Source: CAZWLD01 sp964634685 (GTDB lineage Bacteria; Bacillota_I; Bacilli_A; Acholeplasmatales; JAEDCM01). Taken from it: DNA of 23,199 nt. Positions 1 to 8,266 of this stretch are shown one piece after another. Numbering within the stretch: position 1 is the first letter of the stretch; each line of letters starts with the position of its first letter. The position numbers and the translations under genes were made by a program. The stretch spans positions 1 through 23,199 of the forward strand of contig CAZWLD010000036.1 of NCBI GenBank assembly GCA_964634685.1. Direction: 5' to 3'. The notes below the pieces were generated by a model. The model ran no database searches, had not been told where the DNA came from, and was given only the letters and a program-made list of their open reading frames with translations.

Positions 1-63
1 GAAATAAACGGAAATTCTATAGTATTATAGAGTTTTATAGGTTTTGTTGAACGGACAAGTAAT
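1..63. other. Short sequence downstream of rluD, no gene seen
   Basis: AT-rich DNA between the window edge and the rluD stop codon. The only structure is a weak 5-bp hairpin (CTATA/TATAG around position 18-31) with no good T-tract on either strand, so I do not call a terminator. The operon may continue beyond the window edge. Confidence 0.4.
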
Positions 64-984
64 TTAATTGTTATTTTGAAGTTCTTTTAATTTGTCTAAA
101 AAATAATCTGGTAATGGGGCATTAAATTCTAAATATTCATTAGTCTTAGGATGATTAAAGCCTAATACTTGAGCATGAAGATATTGTCCATGGTCACCAA
201 TTATCTTCTTTGGACCATATAAAGGATCACCAACTAAAGGATGTCCGATATAAGCCATATGGACACGAATTTGGTGTGTTCTTCCGGTTTCGAGGCGACA
301 TTCAATTAATGAAAATCCATCAAATTTTTCTAAAACCTTAAAATGGGTAACCGCATTTTTCCCGTCTTCAACAACCGCCATTCTTAATCTTCCATTTGGA
401 TCTCGACCAATCGGCGCATCAATTTTTCCGATTGTGTGATCAAAATTACCATAGACAAGAGCGACATAGCGGCGAGTTACCGTCTTATCCTTAAGCTGCT
501 TAACTAATGATTCGTGCGCTAGATCATTTTTCGCCACCATCAATAAACCGCTCGTATCCTTATCAATGCGGTGAACAATCCCTGGACGCAAAACGCCACC
601 AATTCCGCTTAAGTCCTTGATTTGATACATAAGGCCATGAACTAATGTTGGCTCCTTTAGAGTATTAGCTGGATGAACAGCTAAGCCTGATGGCTTATTA
701 ACAACCGCCACATATTCATCCTCATAAACAATCTCTAAATTAAGATTAATTGGCTCAACATCATAGGTCACTGGCTCAGGCTCGGTCATCATAATATTAT
801 CACCTAAACGGACCCGATAATTTGCTGGCTTAGCTACACCATTCACAACAATATACTCTTCGTCAATAAGCTTTTGAACCTGTGTTCGCGAATAATTATT
901 CGACACAACATCAAAAACAACCTTATCTAATCGCTTTCCAACTAAATCTTCACTAATATTGATGGTTAAACAATCATTTTCCAT
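64..984 (-). CDS. rluD: 23S rRNA pseudouridine synthase, RluD/RluA family
   Basis: Cytoplasmic RNA-modifying enzyme that isomerises uridine to pseudouridine, in this family usually in 23S rRNA helix 69. The 306-residue length is normal. Residues about 13-75 form an S4 RNA-binding domain (GKRLDKVV, VNG). The catalytic motif is HRIDKDTSGLL at 138-148, with Asp141 as the expected catalytic aspartate, and the family motif RTHQIRVHM is at 235-243. The ATG at 984 overlaps the end of lspA by 11 bp and follows a GAAGGAAA ribosome site inside lspA. The lspA-rluD order is common in Bacillota. Exact target uridines cannot be read from the sequence, and several RluA-family paralogues look alike, so the family is certain and the RluD assignment is an inference. 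Confidence 0.9.
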   Translation of the reverse strand: MENDCLTINISEDLVGKRLDKVVFDVVSNNYSRTQVQKLIDEEYIVVNGVAKPANYRVRLGDNIMMTEPEPVTYDVEPINLNLEIVYEDEYVAVVNKPSGLAVHPANTLKEPTLVHGLMYQIKDLSGIGGVLRPGIVHRIDKDTSGLLMVAKNDLAHESLVKQLKDKTVTRRYVALVYGNFDHTIGKIDAPIGRDPNGRLRMAVVEDGKNAVTHFKVLEKFDGFSLIECRLETGRTHQIRVHMAYIGHPLVGDPLYGPKKIIGDHGQYLHAQVLGFNHPKTNEYLEFNAPLPDYFLDKLKELQNNN

Positions 985-1453
985 TTTCCTTCTTCTCCTT
1001 TTCTAAAAACAAAAAATCAATCGCAAAAAGGATAATTCCAATAACTAAGCAGGCATCCGCAAAATTAAAAACCGGAAAGTCAATAAAGGTAAATTCAAAC
1101 ATATCCACAACCGCATGGTTAGGATAAAAGAGACGGTCAATAAAATTACCTAGGGTCCCGGCTATCATTAGAGAAACCCCAAAGAAATATACCGGCTTTT
1201 TTTGATGATCAGCTTTGATAAAGAAATAAATAAAAATACCTAAAGCTATGATGGTAATGACCACAAAAAAGGCTAGCTGATTGTTAAAGAGATTCCAGGC
1301 CGCTCCGGTATTTCTTACGCTTGTGATGCTAAAGAAATTCTTAATCACCACAAAGCTATCGCCAATGTTCATTCCTAAAACCGTTATTTGTTTGATAGCT
1401 TGATCAATCACCAGCAAAACAGCTATTAAAATAACTCCCAAAATATAAGTCAT
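974..1453 (-). CDS. lspA: Lipoprotein signal peptidase (signal peptidase II)
   Basis: Membrane aspartyl protease that removes the signal peptide from diacylglyceryl-prolipoproteins, just before the lipid-modified Cys. The protein has 159 residues and four predicted membrane segments (about 3-20, 60-80, 88-107, 134-151). Family boxes are visible: Asp17 in the first helix, NTGAAWNLF at 48-56, GNFIDR at 102-107 (Asp106) and FNFADA at 129-134 (Asp133). Asp106 and Asp133 are the expected catalytic pair. The ATG at 1453 follows an AAAGGGGTG ribosome site. The only clear lipoprotein in the window is the liv binding protein (lipobox LAAC), a plausible substrate. Confidence 0.95.
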   Translation of the reverse strand: MTYILGVILIAVLLVIDQAIKQITVLGMNIGDSFVVIKNFFSITSVRNTGAAWNLFNNQLAFFVVITIIALGIFIYFFIKADHQKKPVYFFGVSLMIAGTLGNFIDRLFYPNHAVVDMFEFTFIDFPVFNFADACLVIGIILFAIDFLFLEKEKKENGK

Positions 1454-1467
1454 AACATAACACCCCT

Positions 1468-1851
1468 TTAAATTATTTTAAATGCGATTAAGACTATAAT
1501 TACCACTACCATAATTATTAATAGCATAATAGCCGCATAAATGGAATCTATTAAAACTAAATATTTCGTGTTTATGTTCTTTACTCTTTCGTCGTACATC
1601 TTCATCGCCTCATAATTAAAATACAAAGCTAAGGCCGAAAAAGCAATCATAAATAAAGTAATTAAGCCAATTAATAAATAAACATAGTCATAAAACAATA
1701 ATAAATTTACACAAATTAAAATCGGAAGTAAAACAATCACACCTCCAAATAAAAGACCTGTAAGCATTGATCTAATTTTAATTGATTTAGAAATTTCTAA
1801 ATCTTTTAATTCATTCAATATTTCCTTTTCCTTGGCTAAGAATTTCATCAT
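1468..1851 (-). CDS. Small membrane protein of unknown function
   Basis: I do not recognise this 127-residue protein. A charged N-terminal stretch (about 1-28, rich in Lys/Glu, probably helical) is followed by three hydrophobic segments at about 30-52, 56-79 and 100-125, joined by a basic/acidic loop around 80-98. It begins with ATG at 1851, overlapping the stop of the upstream SepM-like gene by 4 bp (ATGA), and ends 14 bp before lspA, so it is almost certainly cotranscribed and translationally coupled. The context (membrane protease upstream, lipoprotein signal peptidase downstream) suggests an envelope role, but this is inference only. There are no catalytic motifs or conserved Cys/His pairs. 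Confidence 0.7.
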   Translation of the reverse strand: MMKFLAKEKEILNELKDLEISKSIKIRSMLTGLLFGGVIVLLPILICVNLLLFYDYVYLLIGLITLFMIAFSALALYFNYEAMKMYDERVKNINTKYLVLIDSIYAAIMLLIIMVVVIIVLIAFKII

Positions 1852-2888
1852 TTTAATCCCAACTCCTTCGCCATATTATCTAAATACGAAACAGCTTCAC
1901 TGAAGGTCTCAACCGGAACAACTGCAAATTTTGGATTTTTCAAACGATTATAGGCCTTCATAGCCTCTTCGTATTGACTTTTAGGAACAAAGAATAATTT
2001 CACATGATTACGATTAGCTGTATAGATTTTTTGCTCGATGGCCCCAATCATCTCAACACCACCACTAGTGTTAATGGCACCCGTTCCGGCAATTTTATAG
2101 CCCATGGTGTAATCAAATTCTGTCAAATGATTAAAAATGCTTAAGGTTTGCATTAAACCGCCACTATTTCCGCCGATGGTTGTCGATTTGATATCAAAGC
2201 TAGGGAAAATATCATTTATTTGATAACAATACCAGATAATCGTTATTCCTAATTTTTTCGTTCCATTATCATCTAAAACAGTAGGAGCTAGAGCCAATTC
2301 TTCATATTTGCCATTCTTTTTACGATAAATGGAAAGATGATCAGCCTCACCATTCAAATAGGCATTAACATTAGCGCTTACCTCTTCGCTTGTTGAACCC
2401 TTGATGACATCACCAACATTTAATTCATTAGCATTTTGATTAATATTAGGCGATACATTATAAACATAACGACCAATAATCTCATAATCAATATAAACAT
2501 TACTATCATAAAGGCTTGCGGCCTCATAGCCCGCAATTAAAGAAGCATAAACACTCGATTCCTTAGAAACCTCACCTTGCTTGTATGCCCATTTATTATC
2601 AATATAGGCATATTCATCCGAAATTTCTAAAACATTAGCCTGATAAAAATTATCACAAACAAGCTTTTGAAAAATCGTCATATTACGATAGGTTAAAACA
2701 AAGGTCGTATTAAAGGAACCCTTTTGTTCATAATTTGAATCAACTAAAATAACATTTTCAACTGGTCTAATTCCCCCAGGAAGATCAACCTCAAATTTAG
2801 TTGGTGTCACTAAAATGAATAATAAAAACAAATAAGGAATAAATTCTGCCAAAATGATAAAACGATATTTTTTGATTAATTTAAGCAT
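1848..2888 (-). CDS. SepM/YlbL-like membrane-anchored PDZ and Lon-type serine protease
   Basis: Predicted membrane-anchored protease facing outward. Of 346 residues, about 8-28 form an N-terminal anchor; about 135-205 resemble a PDZ domain (LNVGDVI at 156-162); about 230-346 resemble the Lon proteolytic domain. The Ser-Lys dyad is visible: Ser242 in GGNSGGLM (239-246) and Lys287 in IGAIEQK (281-287), with the family stretches GYKIAGTG at 263-270 and FFVP at 299-302. In the family, YlbL and SepM process extracellular or membrane substrates (SepM trims streptococcal competence peptide). The substrate here is unknown. Most homologues have GPSAG around the serine; here it is GNSGG, a mild deviation. 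It overlaps the dCMP deaminase gene by 13 bp at its 5' end. Confidence 0.85.
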   Translation of the reverse strand: MLKLIKKYRFIILAEFIPYLFLLFILVTPTKFEVDLPGGIRPVENVILVDSNYEQKGSFNTTFVLTYRNMTIFQKLVCDNFYQANVLEISDEYAYIDNKWAYKQGEVSKESSVYASLIAGYEAASLYDSNVYIDYEIIGRYVYNVSPNINQNANELNVGDVIKGSTSEEVSANVNAYLNGEADHLSIYRKKNGKYEELALAPTVLDDNGTKKLGITIIWYCYQINDIFPSFDIKSTTIGGNSGGLMQTLSIFNHLTEFDYTMGYKIAGTGAINTSGGVEMIGAIEQKIYTANRNHVKLFFVPKSQYEEAMKAYNRLKNPKFAVVPVETFSEAVSYLDNMAKELGLK

Positions 2889-3346
2889 TTAATATCAACC
2901 TCAAGCTTATCAATTTTACGGTATTTAACACCACTCGCATCAAGCATTCGCTTCGCCGCAAGATTGGATTCTGTTCCTTCATATTTATTATCCATATAAA
3001 CAATTTCCTTAATACCACTTTGAATAATTAATTTTGTGCATTCATGACAAGGAAATAATGTAACATAAATCGTACAATCATCTAATTTCGTAGTTGAATT
3101 TAAAATAGCATTGGGTTCCGCATGCACAACATAAGGATATTTTGTATTTAAAAAATCACCATCGCGCTCCCACGGAAATTCCTTATCACTACATCCCTGA
3201 GGAAGACCATTATAGCCAATACCAACGATTCTTTTTTTGGTGTTGACAATACAAGCTCCAACCTTGGTGTTAGGATCTTTACTTCTTTTCGCGGATAAAA
3301 GCGCAACTCCCATAAAATATTCTTCCCAATTAATATAATCCTTCAT
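2876..3346 (-). CDS. Deoxycytidylate (dCMP) deaminase, ComEB type
   Basis: Zinc enzyme converting dCMP to dUMP, which feeds thymidylate synthesis. With the start used here the protein has 156 residues. The zinc-binding and catalytic residues are present: HAEPNA at 75-80 (His75, proton-shuttle Glu77) and PCHEC at 99-103 (Cys100, Cys103). I chose ATG at 3346 because GGAGGAG lies 5 bp upstream at 3352-3358. A longer reading from TTG at 3364 would place this ribosome site inside the coding sequence, so it is less likely. It is the first gene of an operon continuing into the SepM-like protease, a pairing with no obvious metabolic logic. Confidence 0.9.
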   Translation of the reverse strand: MKDYINWEEYFMGVALLSAKRSKDPNTKVGACIVNTKKRIVGIGYNGLPQGCSDKEFPWERDGDFLNTKYPYVVHAEPNAILNSTTKLDDCTIYVTLFPCHECTKLIIQSGIKEIVYMDNKYEGTESNLAAKRMLDASGVKYRKIDKLEVDIKCLN

Positions 3347-3367
3347 GAAATCTCCTCCTTCCAACTA

Positions 3368-3400
3368 AGTATAACATATAATTGTCGGAAAATTAACTAA
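3368..3400 (-). promoter_or_regulatory. Possible promoter of the dCMP deaminase-rluD operon
   Basis: A TATACT -10-like hexamer lies at 3368-3373, about 22 bp upstream of the ATG at 3346, just after the liv operon terminator. No good -35 hexamer is seen 16-18 bp further up, so this is a weak call supported mainly by position. Confidence 0.35.
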
Positions 3401-3431
3401 AAAAAGTTGTCATCAAAGTTTTTTTGACAAC
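3399..3431 (-). terminator. Rho-independent terminator of the liv operon
   Basis: On the minus strand GTTGTCA (3431-3425) pairs perfectly with TGACAAC (3412-3406), and a run of seven U follows (3405-3399). It starts 10 bp past the livF stop codon, as expected for the end of the lrp-livJHMGF operon. Confidence 0.85.
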
Positions 3432-3440
3432 AACTTTCCT

Positions 3441-4163
3441 TTAATTTCCACCAAGATAAGCCTTTTTGACATCCTCGTCGTTTAATAGGTCTTTTCCAGT
3501 TCCCTCTTTAATGATATTACCAGTCTCGATAACATAAGCTCGATCGGCAATCGACAAGGCCTTTTTAGCATTTTGCTCAACTAATAAAATCGTCGTACCG
3601 GATTTATTAATCTCTTTAATAGTATTAAAAATGATATCAACATACAAAGGAGATAATCCCATTGAAGGCTCATCAAGCAATAAAACCTTCGGATGGCTCA
3701 TAATAGCCCTACCAACCGCAAGCATTTGTTGCTCGCCACCGGATAAGGTTCCGGCCTCTTGATTTTTTCTTTCCCTTAAAATTGGGAATTTTTCAAAAAC
3801 AGATTCAATTGTTTCTTCGAATTCCTCTTTGCTTTTTCTTGAAAAGGCTCCAAGCTCGAGATTTTCAAGAACTGTTAATTCTTGAAATACTCTTCTTCCC
3901 TCAGGTACCTGCGTCAAGCCAAGACCTACAATTTTATGCGGGGCAATCTTTGTAAGCTCTGTTCCCATAAAATCAATCGATCCAGATTTAACATCAATTA
4001 GATGATTAATCGCATGCATAATTGTCGTTTTTCCAGCACCATTCGCTCCAATCAACGAAACAATTTCGCCTTCATTAACATAGAATGATACCCCCTTGAT
4101 AGCTTTAATCATTCCATAATTTACATATAAATCCTTAACTGTTAAAATCGGCTCCTTACTCAC
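3441..4163 (-). CDS. livF: Branched-chain amino acid ABC transporter, ATP-binding protein LivF
   Basis: One of the two ATPases of a high-affinity Leu/Ile/Val-type importer, on the cytoplasmic face of the LivHM channel. About 240 residues. Walker A GANGAGKTT at 39-47, signature LSGGEQQ at 140-146, Walker B VLLLDEP at 160-166, and VEQN in place of the switch histidine, which is typical of LivF. The start is ambiguous. ATG at 4169 has the AGGTGG ribosome site only 2 bp away, whereas GTG at 4163 has 8 bp spacing and gives the usual LivF N-terminus, so I prefer GTG. Either way it overlaps the 3' end of livG, implying coupled translation, and the operon terminator follows. Confidence 0.92.
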   Translation of the reverse strand: MSKEPILTVKDLYVNYGMIKAIKGVSFYVNEGEIVSLIGANGAGKTTIMHAINHLIDVKSGSIDFMGTELTKIAPHKIVGLGLTQVPEGRRVFQELTVLENLELGAFSRKSKEEFEETIESVFEKFPILRERKNQEAGTLSGGEQQMLAVGRAIMSHPKVLLLDEPSMGLSPLYVDIIFNTIKEINKSGTTILLVEQNAKKALSIADRAYVIETGNIIKEGTGKDLLNDEDVKKAYLGGN

Positions 4164-4938
4164 TATCATCACCACCTAAATAGGCCTTTACAACCTCGGG
4201 ATTATTCAAGCATTCCTTCGTATCACCTTGGGCTAACACTTGACCGAAATTTAAAATCGTAACCTCTTCACATATTCCGGATACTAAATTCATATCATGC
4301 TCAATCAATAAAATCGTCATATCAAAATTATCGCGAACAAATTTAATAGTCTCCATCAATTCCTTTGTTTCCTCCGGATTCATTCCAGCCGCCGGTTCAT
4401 CTAATAACAAAAGCTTAGGTCTTGTGGCTAAAGCTCTTGCAATCTCTAATTTTCTTTGCTTACCATAAGGCAAATTTGAAGCCTTCTCATTACGATCATC
4501 TAATAAATTAAAAACATTTAAGAGATATTTAGCTTCAGCCCGCATTCTTTTTTCAACCTGAAAGAATTTCGGTGTCCTAAAAGTTGATTGAAGAAAATTA
4601 TATTTGTATTCAGGAAGATTAGATAGGGCAACCATAACATTCTGAATAACACTCAAATTATTAAAGAGCCTAATATTTTGGAAGGTTCGCGCAATTCCCT
4701 TTTGGCAAATTTGCATTTGTGATAGCCCCGTTACATCCTCACCACATAAATAATATTTTCCGGTTGTCGGCTTATAAACACCGGTAATAATGTTGAAAAC
4801 GGTTGTTTTTCCCGCTCCATTAGGTCCAATTAAGCCATAAAGCTGATTTTTCTTAATCGATAAATTGAAATTTTGAACAGCCTTTAAGCCACGAAAGGAA
4901 ATTCCAAGATTTTCTGTTCTAATTATCTCTTCACTCAT
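4156..4938 (-). CDS. livG: Branched-chain amino acid ABC transporter, ATP-binding protein LivG
   Basis: Second ATPase of the importer, 260 residues. Walker A GPNGAGKTT at 38-46, the degenerate signature LPYGKQRKLE at 156-165 characteristic of LivG, Walker B LLLLDEP at 176-182, and the switch region IEHDM at 212-216 with an intact histidine. The pairing of LivG (with His) and LivF (without) gives the asymmetric ATPase pair known for this family. The ATG at 4938 overlaps the livM stop by 4 bp (ATGA). Its ribosome site AAAGGAGG is formed by the last codons of livM. Confidence 0.95.
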   Translation of the reverse strand: MSEEIIRTENLGISFRGLKAVQNFNLSIKKNQLYGLIGPNGAGKTTVFNIITGVYKPTTGKYYLCGEDVTGLSQMQICQKGIARTFQNIRLFNNLSVIQNVMVALSNLPEYKYNFLQSTFRTPKFFQVEKRMRAEAKYLLNVFNLLDDRNEKASNLPYGKQRKLEIARALATRPKLLLLDEPAAGMNPEETKELMETIKFVRDNFDMTILLIEHDMNLVSGICEEVTILNFGQVLAQGDTKECLNNPEVVKAYLGGDDSE

Positions 4939-6140
4939 GATTTTTTTCCTCCTTTGTCTGGCTTTGTTGGATCAACATCAACCTTGAGATCGGTTGTGAC
5001 AATCGTATTCATTTCAATCTTTGTCGGTATTTTCGACCAGTCGGCGCCAAAATCAGTTTGAACAGAAGGGTCAACCTTCAATTCATCCGTTTTAAAGATA
5101 AGCTTTTTAATCTTCTTCTTGATGAAGATATAAAGATTATGGAAATTATATTTTTCACGGAAATTCTTTAAGGCTGGCGCATTATTATAAATAACAATAA
5201 GAATTAAAATTAAGGCAAAGATAATTGGTTTAACCAAAGCCATATTTCCAGATAAACTTGTACCTAGCTTAATATCAATAAAGGTCACGACAATAGCGGA
5301 GATAACCGAACCATTGATATTTCCCATTCCACCAATTACAACCATAACCAAAATATTGTTAATTGAATAATTATAGCTAAAGGTTGAAGCTGAAATATTA
5401 TAATTTGCTGCGCCATATAAAACGCCCGCAACCCCAGCTAGAAAAGACGATAAAACAAAAACCATTAATTTATAAAAGGTTACATTAATTCCCATTGCCT
5501 TTGACGCAATTTCGTTATCACGAATTGACATAATATTTCGCCCGAATTTACTTTTTAATAAATTCTTTACTAAAACTAAAACTAAAAAAGCCACAAGAAT
5601 AATTATAAGAAATAGTCTCTTACTATTATATCTGAATTCATTTGATAAACCAATAGCACCTCCAAGAGCTGGTATATTCTGAATAATAATTTTGACAATC
5701 TCACCAAAGGCTAAGGTTACAATCGCTAAATAGTCACCCTTTAATCTTAAGGCTGGAAGCCCAATCAAAAAGCCAAAAAATGCCGCAATTAGTCCCCCTA
5801 CAATCATTGTTAAAATTAATGAAACTAAAGGAGCACTTGTAGCTATTCCCTTAAATAGGGTTTGCTGGATATACATACCCAAGATGGCACCAATGGACAT
5901 AAAGCCTGCATGTCCTAAGGATAATTCACCTAAAAAGCCAACGACCAAGGATAAAGAAATAACCGCAATCATGGTATAACCAATTGTTTCTAATAATTGT
6001 GTTGTCGAACGATTAAAAGCACCCATAAAGGATAATGGGGTCGAAATAATCAAAAAGAGGGCGAAAGCATAATAGATAAGATAACGCTTGAATTTAAACT
6101 TTCGCGGCGTTTCAAATGATTTAATAGCCATTTCATCCAT
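4935..6140 (-). CDS. livM: Branched-chain amino acid ABC transporter permease LivM
   Basis: Inner-membrane channel subunit pairing with LivH. 401 residues with about ten hydrophobic segments between roughly 21 and 325, including the family stretches GFLGELSLGHAGFM near 68-81 and VVIGGMGNINGS near 267-278. After the last helix come a strongly basic stretch (KKKIKKLIFK) and a polar tail of about 50 residues with no hydrophobic segment. This tail is longer than I expect for a Firmicutes LivM and its role is unknown. ATG at 6140 lies 6 bp after AAGGTG. livH ends 2 bp upstream. Confidence 0.93.
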   Translation of the reverse strand: MDEMAIKSFETPRKFKFKRYLIYYAFALFLIISTPLSFMGAFNRSTTQLLETIGYTMIAVISLSLVVGFLGELSLGHAGFMSIGAILGMYIQQTLFKGIATSAPLVSLILTMIVGGLIAAFFGFLIGLPALRLKGDYLAIVTLAFGEIVKIIIQNIPALGGAIGLSNEFRYNSKRLFLIIILVAFLVLVLVKNLLKSKFGRNIMSIRDNEIASKAMGINVTFYKLMVFVLSSFLAGVAGVLYGAANYNISASTFSYNYSINNILVMVVIGGMGNINGSVISAIVVTFIDIKLGTSLSGNMALVKPIIFALILILIVIYNNAPALKNFREKYNFHNLYIFIKKKIKKLIFKTDELKVDPSVQTDFGADWSKIPTKIEMNTIVTTDLKVDVDPTKPDKGGKKS

Positions 6141-6142
6141 AA

Positions 6143-7006
6143 TTACACCTTCTCTCTTCTAGCTTTACCTAAAATACCAATTGGTCTTACCATTAATATG
6201 ATTATTAAAATACCAAATTCAATCGCAATCGTATAATTAGAAAGCCCTGGGATGGCATTGCAAATATTTTCAATAATACCTAATAAGAAACCACCTAGCA
6301 TCGCTCCAGGAATTGATCCTATTCCGCCAATTACGGCCGCCGTAAAGGCTTTAATACCTGGCATTGAACCCATTGTTGGCGTAACCTGTGGAATCTTTAA
6401 CAAATAAAAGAAGCTCGCAACACCGGCTAGGGCTGAACCAATCGCAAAGGTTATAGCAATAATTCGATTAACATTTATACCCATAAGCTGAGCGGCACCC
6501 TTATCCTCGGATACAGCTCTCATTGCTTTTCCAGTTTTGGAAAATTTGACAAATAAGGTTAAAACGACCATTACTAATAATGATACACCAATAGTGATTA
6601 ATGTCTTAACATCTCTTGAGAGACTCGGGAAAATATTAATCATTTTCGGAGCTGAGCCCATAATAATTTGCGCTAAGCTTTGAAGTAAATAAGAAACACC
6701 GATTGCGGTAATAAGCACCGCTAATGGTGAAGCTCCTCGTAAAGGCTTGTAGGCCAACCTTTCAATCAAAATTCCTAATATGATACAAAATACAATCGCA
6801 AATATAATTCCAAGCCAAATAAAGCCTAGCATCGTTAATCCAACAAAAATGGAATATCCTCCGACCATAATAATATCACCATGAGCGAAGTTCAACATTT
6901 TAGCAATTCCATATACCATCGTATAACCTAAAGCAATAAGGGCATATACTGCGCCTTGACTTAATCCATCAAGGAAAATCTTGACAATATCAACGCTTAA
7001 AAACAT
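6143..7006 (-). CDS. livH: Branched-chain amino acid ABC transporter permease LivH
   Basis: Channel subunit of the same importer, 287 residues and mostly hydrophobic with about eight membrane segments. The N-terminal stretch GLSQGAVYALIALGYTMVYG, the NFAHGDI motif near residue 40, and GIKAFTAAVIGGIGSIPGA in the second half are all typical of LivH. ATG at 7006 follows a strong AGGAGGG site. A terminator-like hairpin separates it from the binding-protein gene upstream, so it is probably made in smaller amounts than that protein. Confidence 0.95.
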   Translation of the reverse strand: MFLSVDIVKIFLDGLSQGAVYALIALGYTMVYGIAKMLNFAHGDIIMVGGYSIFVGLTMLGFIWLGIIFAIVFCIILGILIERLAYKPLRGASPLAVLITAIGVSYLLQSLAQIIMGSAPKMINIFPSLSRDVKTLITIGVSLLVMVVLTLFVKFSKTGKAMRAVSEDKGAAQLMGINVNRIIAITFAIGSALAGVASFFYLLKIPQVTPTMGSMPGIKAFTAAVIGGIGSIPGAMLGGFLLGIIENICNAIPGLSNYTIAIEFGILIIILMVRPIGILGKARREKV

Positions 7007-7028
7007 TAAAAACCCTCCTAACTATCAT

Positions 7029-7061
7029 AAAAAGGAAAGCCTTACATCAGATAAGGCTTTC
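7029..7061 (-). terminator. Intra-operon terminator/attenuator between the liv binding protein and livH
   Basis: A perfect 10-bp stem, GAAAGCCTTA (7061-7052) with TAAGGCTTTC (7044-7035) on the minus strand and a 7-nt loop, is followed by CTTTTT. It lies 20 bp after the binding-protein stop and 22 bp before the livH start. Partial termination here would give more binding protein than permease and ATPase, a common arrangement in such operons. Since no separate promoter for livH fits the remaining space, read-through is likely. Confidence 0.8.
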
Positions 7062-7081
7062 TCATAAATTTTGTTTATTTA

Positions 7082-8248
7082 TTAAGCAGCACGATTAGGA
7101 TTTACTACATATTTAGTAGGTGTTTTTGCAACGGTACCGTCAGCGTTCCATTTGATGTTTTGACCAGTTACACCAGTAAATGTGAAGCCACCTTGGAATG
7201 TTTCCTTTAGGATATCACATAATTTAGAAGCTGTGATATTAACAGGAATATCTTTTCCAGCAGCCTTAGCAGTAACCATTGCATTGTAGATTGCATATAC
7301 ACAGTCATAAGCAGAAGCTCCGAATTGATTTAATGAATCAGTTCCATATTTCTTTGTGTATTCTGTAACATAATGAACAGTTTTTTCATCAGTTGCGGCT
7401 GAATTAAAATGTGACAAATAAGAAATCTCTTGGGTAAATGAATCAACATCAAATCCAGCTACACCACCAGCAATACCATCAAGACCATCACATCCAAAAT
7501 ATACCGCATCAGCTTTGACAACAGTTTTAGCTTGAGTAATAAATTGCGAAGCCTCTTGGTAGTAAATTGGAAGGAAAATGAAATCGCAATCCTTTAATTG
7601 ACTTACTTGAGAAGCAAAATCAGTATTTGTGTCGTTAGTGAATGATGTTACGACATCTGGTTCCTTTCCATATGCAGCCTTGAATGTCTTATAAATACCA
7701 TCAGAATAAGCATCTGAAGAATTGTAGAACACTCCAACCTTAGCGGTAGGATAATTAGCTTTAACATATTCGGCAGCTCCAGCTCCTTGTCCTGAATCAG
7801 AGAAGCACATTTGATACATATTATCTCCAACTTGAGGAACACCATCATGAGTAGCTGATGGAGTTAAACAGAAAACATTATCTTCCTTAGCGTAACGTCC
7901 ATACTCCAAACAAGCTCCTGAAGTAACTGCTCCTAACGATACCTGCATACCCTTTTCTTGTAATGTCGCATAGTTAGCCGCAGCCTTTGTACCCTCACAT
8001 ACATCGTCTAAGGCAGTTAGTTCAAATTTGTAACCATTGAAGCCTCCATTTGCATTAATCTCATCAACAGCCATTTGAGCTGAATTTTTAACAGCTGTAC
8101 CATAAATAGCAGCACTACCACTTAATGGTCCTGAAACACCAATTTTATACACCTTTTCTCCCTGATCTCCACATGCGGCTAAGCCAAAACCACAAGCCGC
8201 TACGGCCGCTACTGCGACTAAACTTTTCATCGTAAATACTTTCTTCAT
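7082..8248 (-). CDS. livJ: Branched-chain amino acid ABC transporter substrate-binding lipoprotein
   Basis: Extracellular solute-binding protein delivering amino acid to LivHM. 388 residues, Peripla_BP_6/Leu-Ile-Val-binding fold. The N-terminus is a lipoprotein signal (basic MKKVFTMK, hydrophobic 9-22, lipobox LAAC with Cys26), so it should be lipid-anchored after cleavage by the LspA encoded nearby. Landmarks include KIGVSGPLSGSAAIYG near 35-50 and VGVFYNSSDAYS near 171-182. ATG at 8248 has GAGGAGA 8 bp upstream. It starts only 18 bp after the Lrp-type regulator stop, so the two are cotranscribed. livJ and livK cannot be told apart here, and the ligand could be another amino acid or a small amide. 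Confidence 0.93.
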   Translation of the reverse strand: MKKVFTMKSLVAVAAVAACGFGLAACGDQGEKVYKIGVSGPLSGSAAIYGTAVKNSAQMAVDEINANGGFNGYKFELTALDDVCEGTKAAANYATLQEKGMQVSLGAVTSGACLEYGRYAKEDNVFCLTPSATHDGVPQVGDNMYQMCFSDSGQGAGAAEYVKANYPTAKVGVFYNSSDAYSDGIYKTFKAAYGKEPDVVTSFTNDTNTDFASQVSQLKDCDFIFLPIYYQEASQFITQAKTVVKADAVYFGCDGLDGIAGGVAGFDVDSFTQEISYLSHFNSAATDEKTVHYVTEYTKKYGTDSLNQFGASAYDCVYAIYNAMVTAKAAGKDIPVNITASKLCDILKETFQGGFTFTGVTGQNIKWNADGTVAKTPTKYVVNPNRAA

Positions 8249-8266
8249 ATTATCTCTCTCCTCACT

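Noticed and set aside
3346..3364. Longer dCMP deaminase start at TTG 3364
   Set aside because: It would include the GGAGGAG ribosome site in the coding sequence; ATG at 3346 fits the family length.
7648..7848. 66-codon minus-strand frame inside the liv binding-protein gene
   Set aside because: Lies wholly within a well-supported gene in another frame, with no ribosome site or recognisable product.
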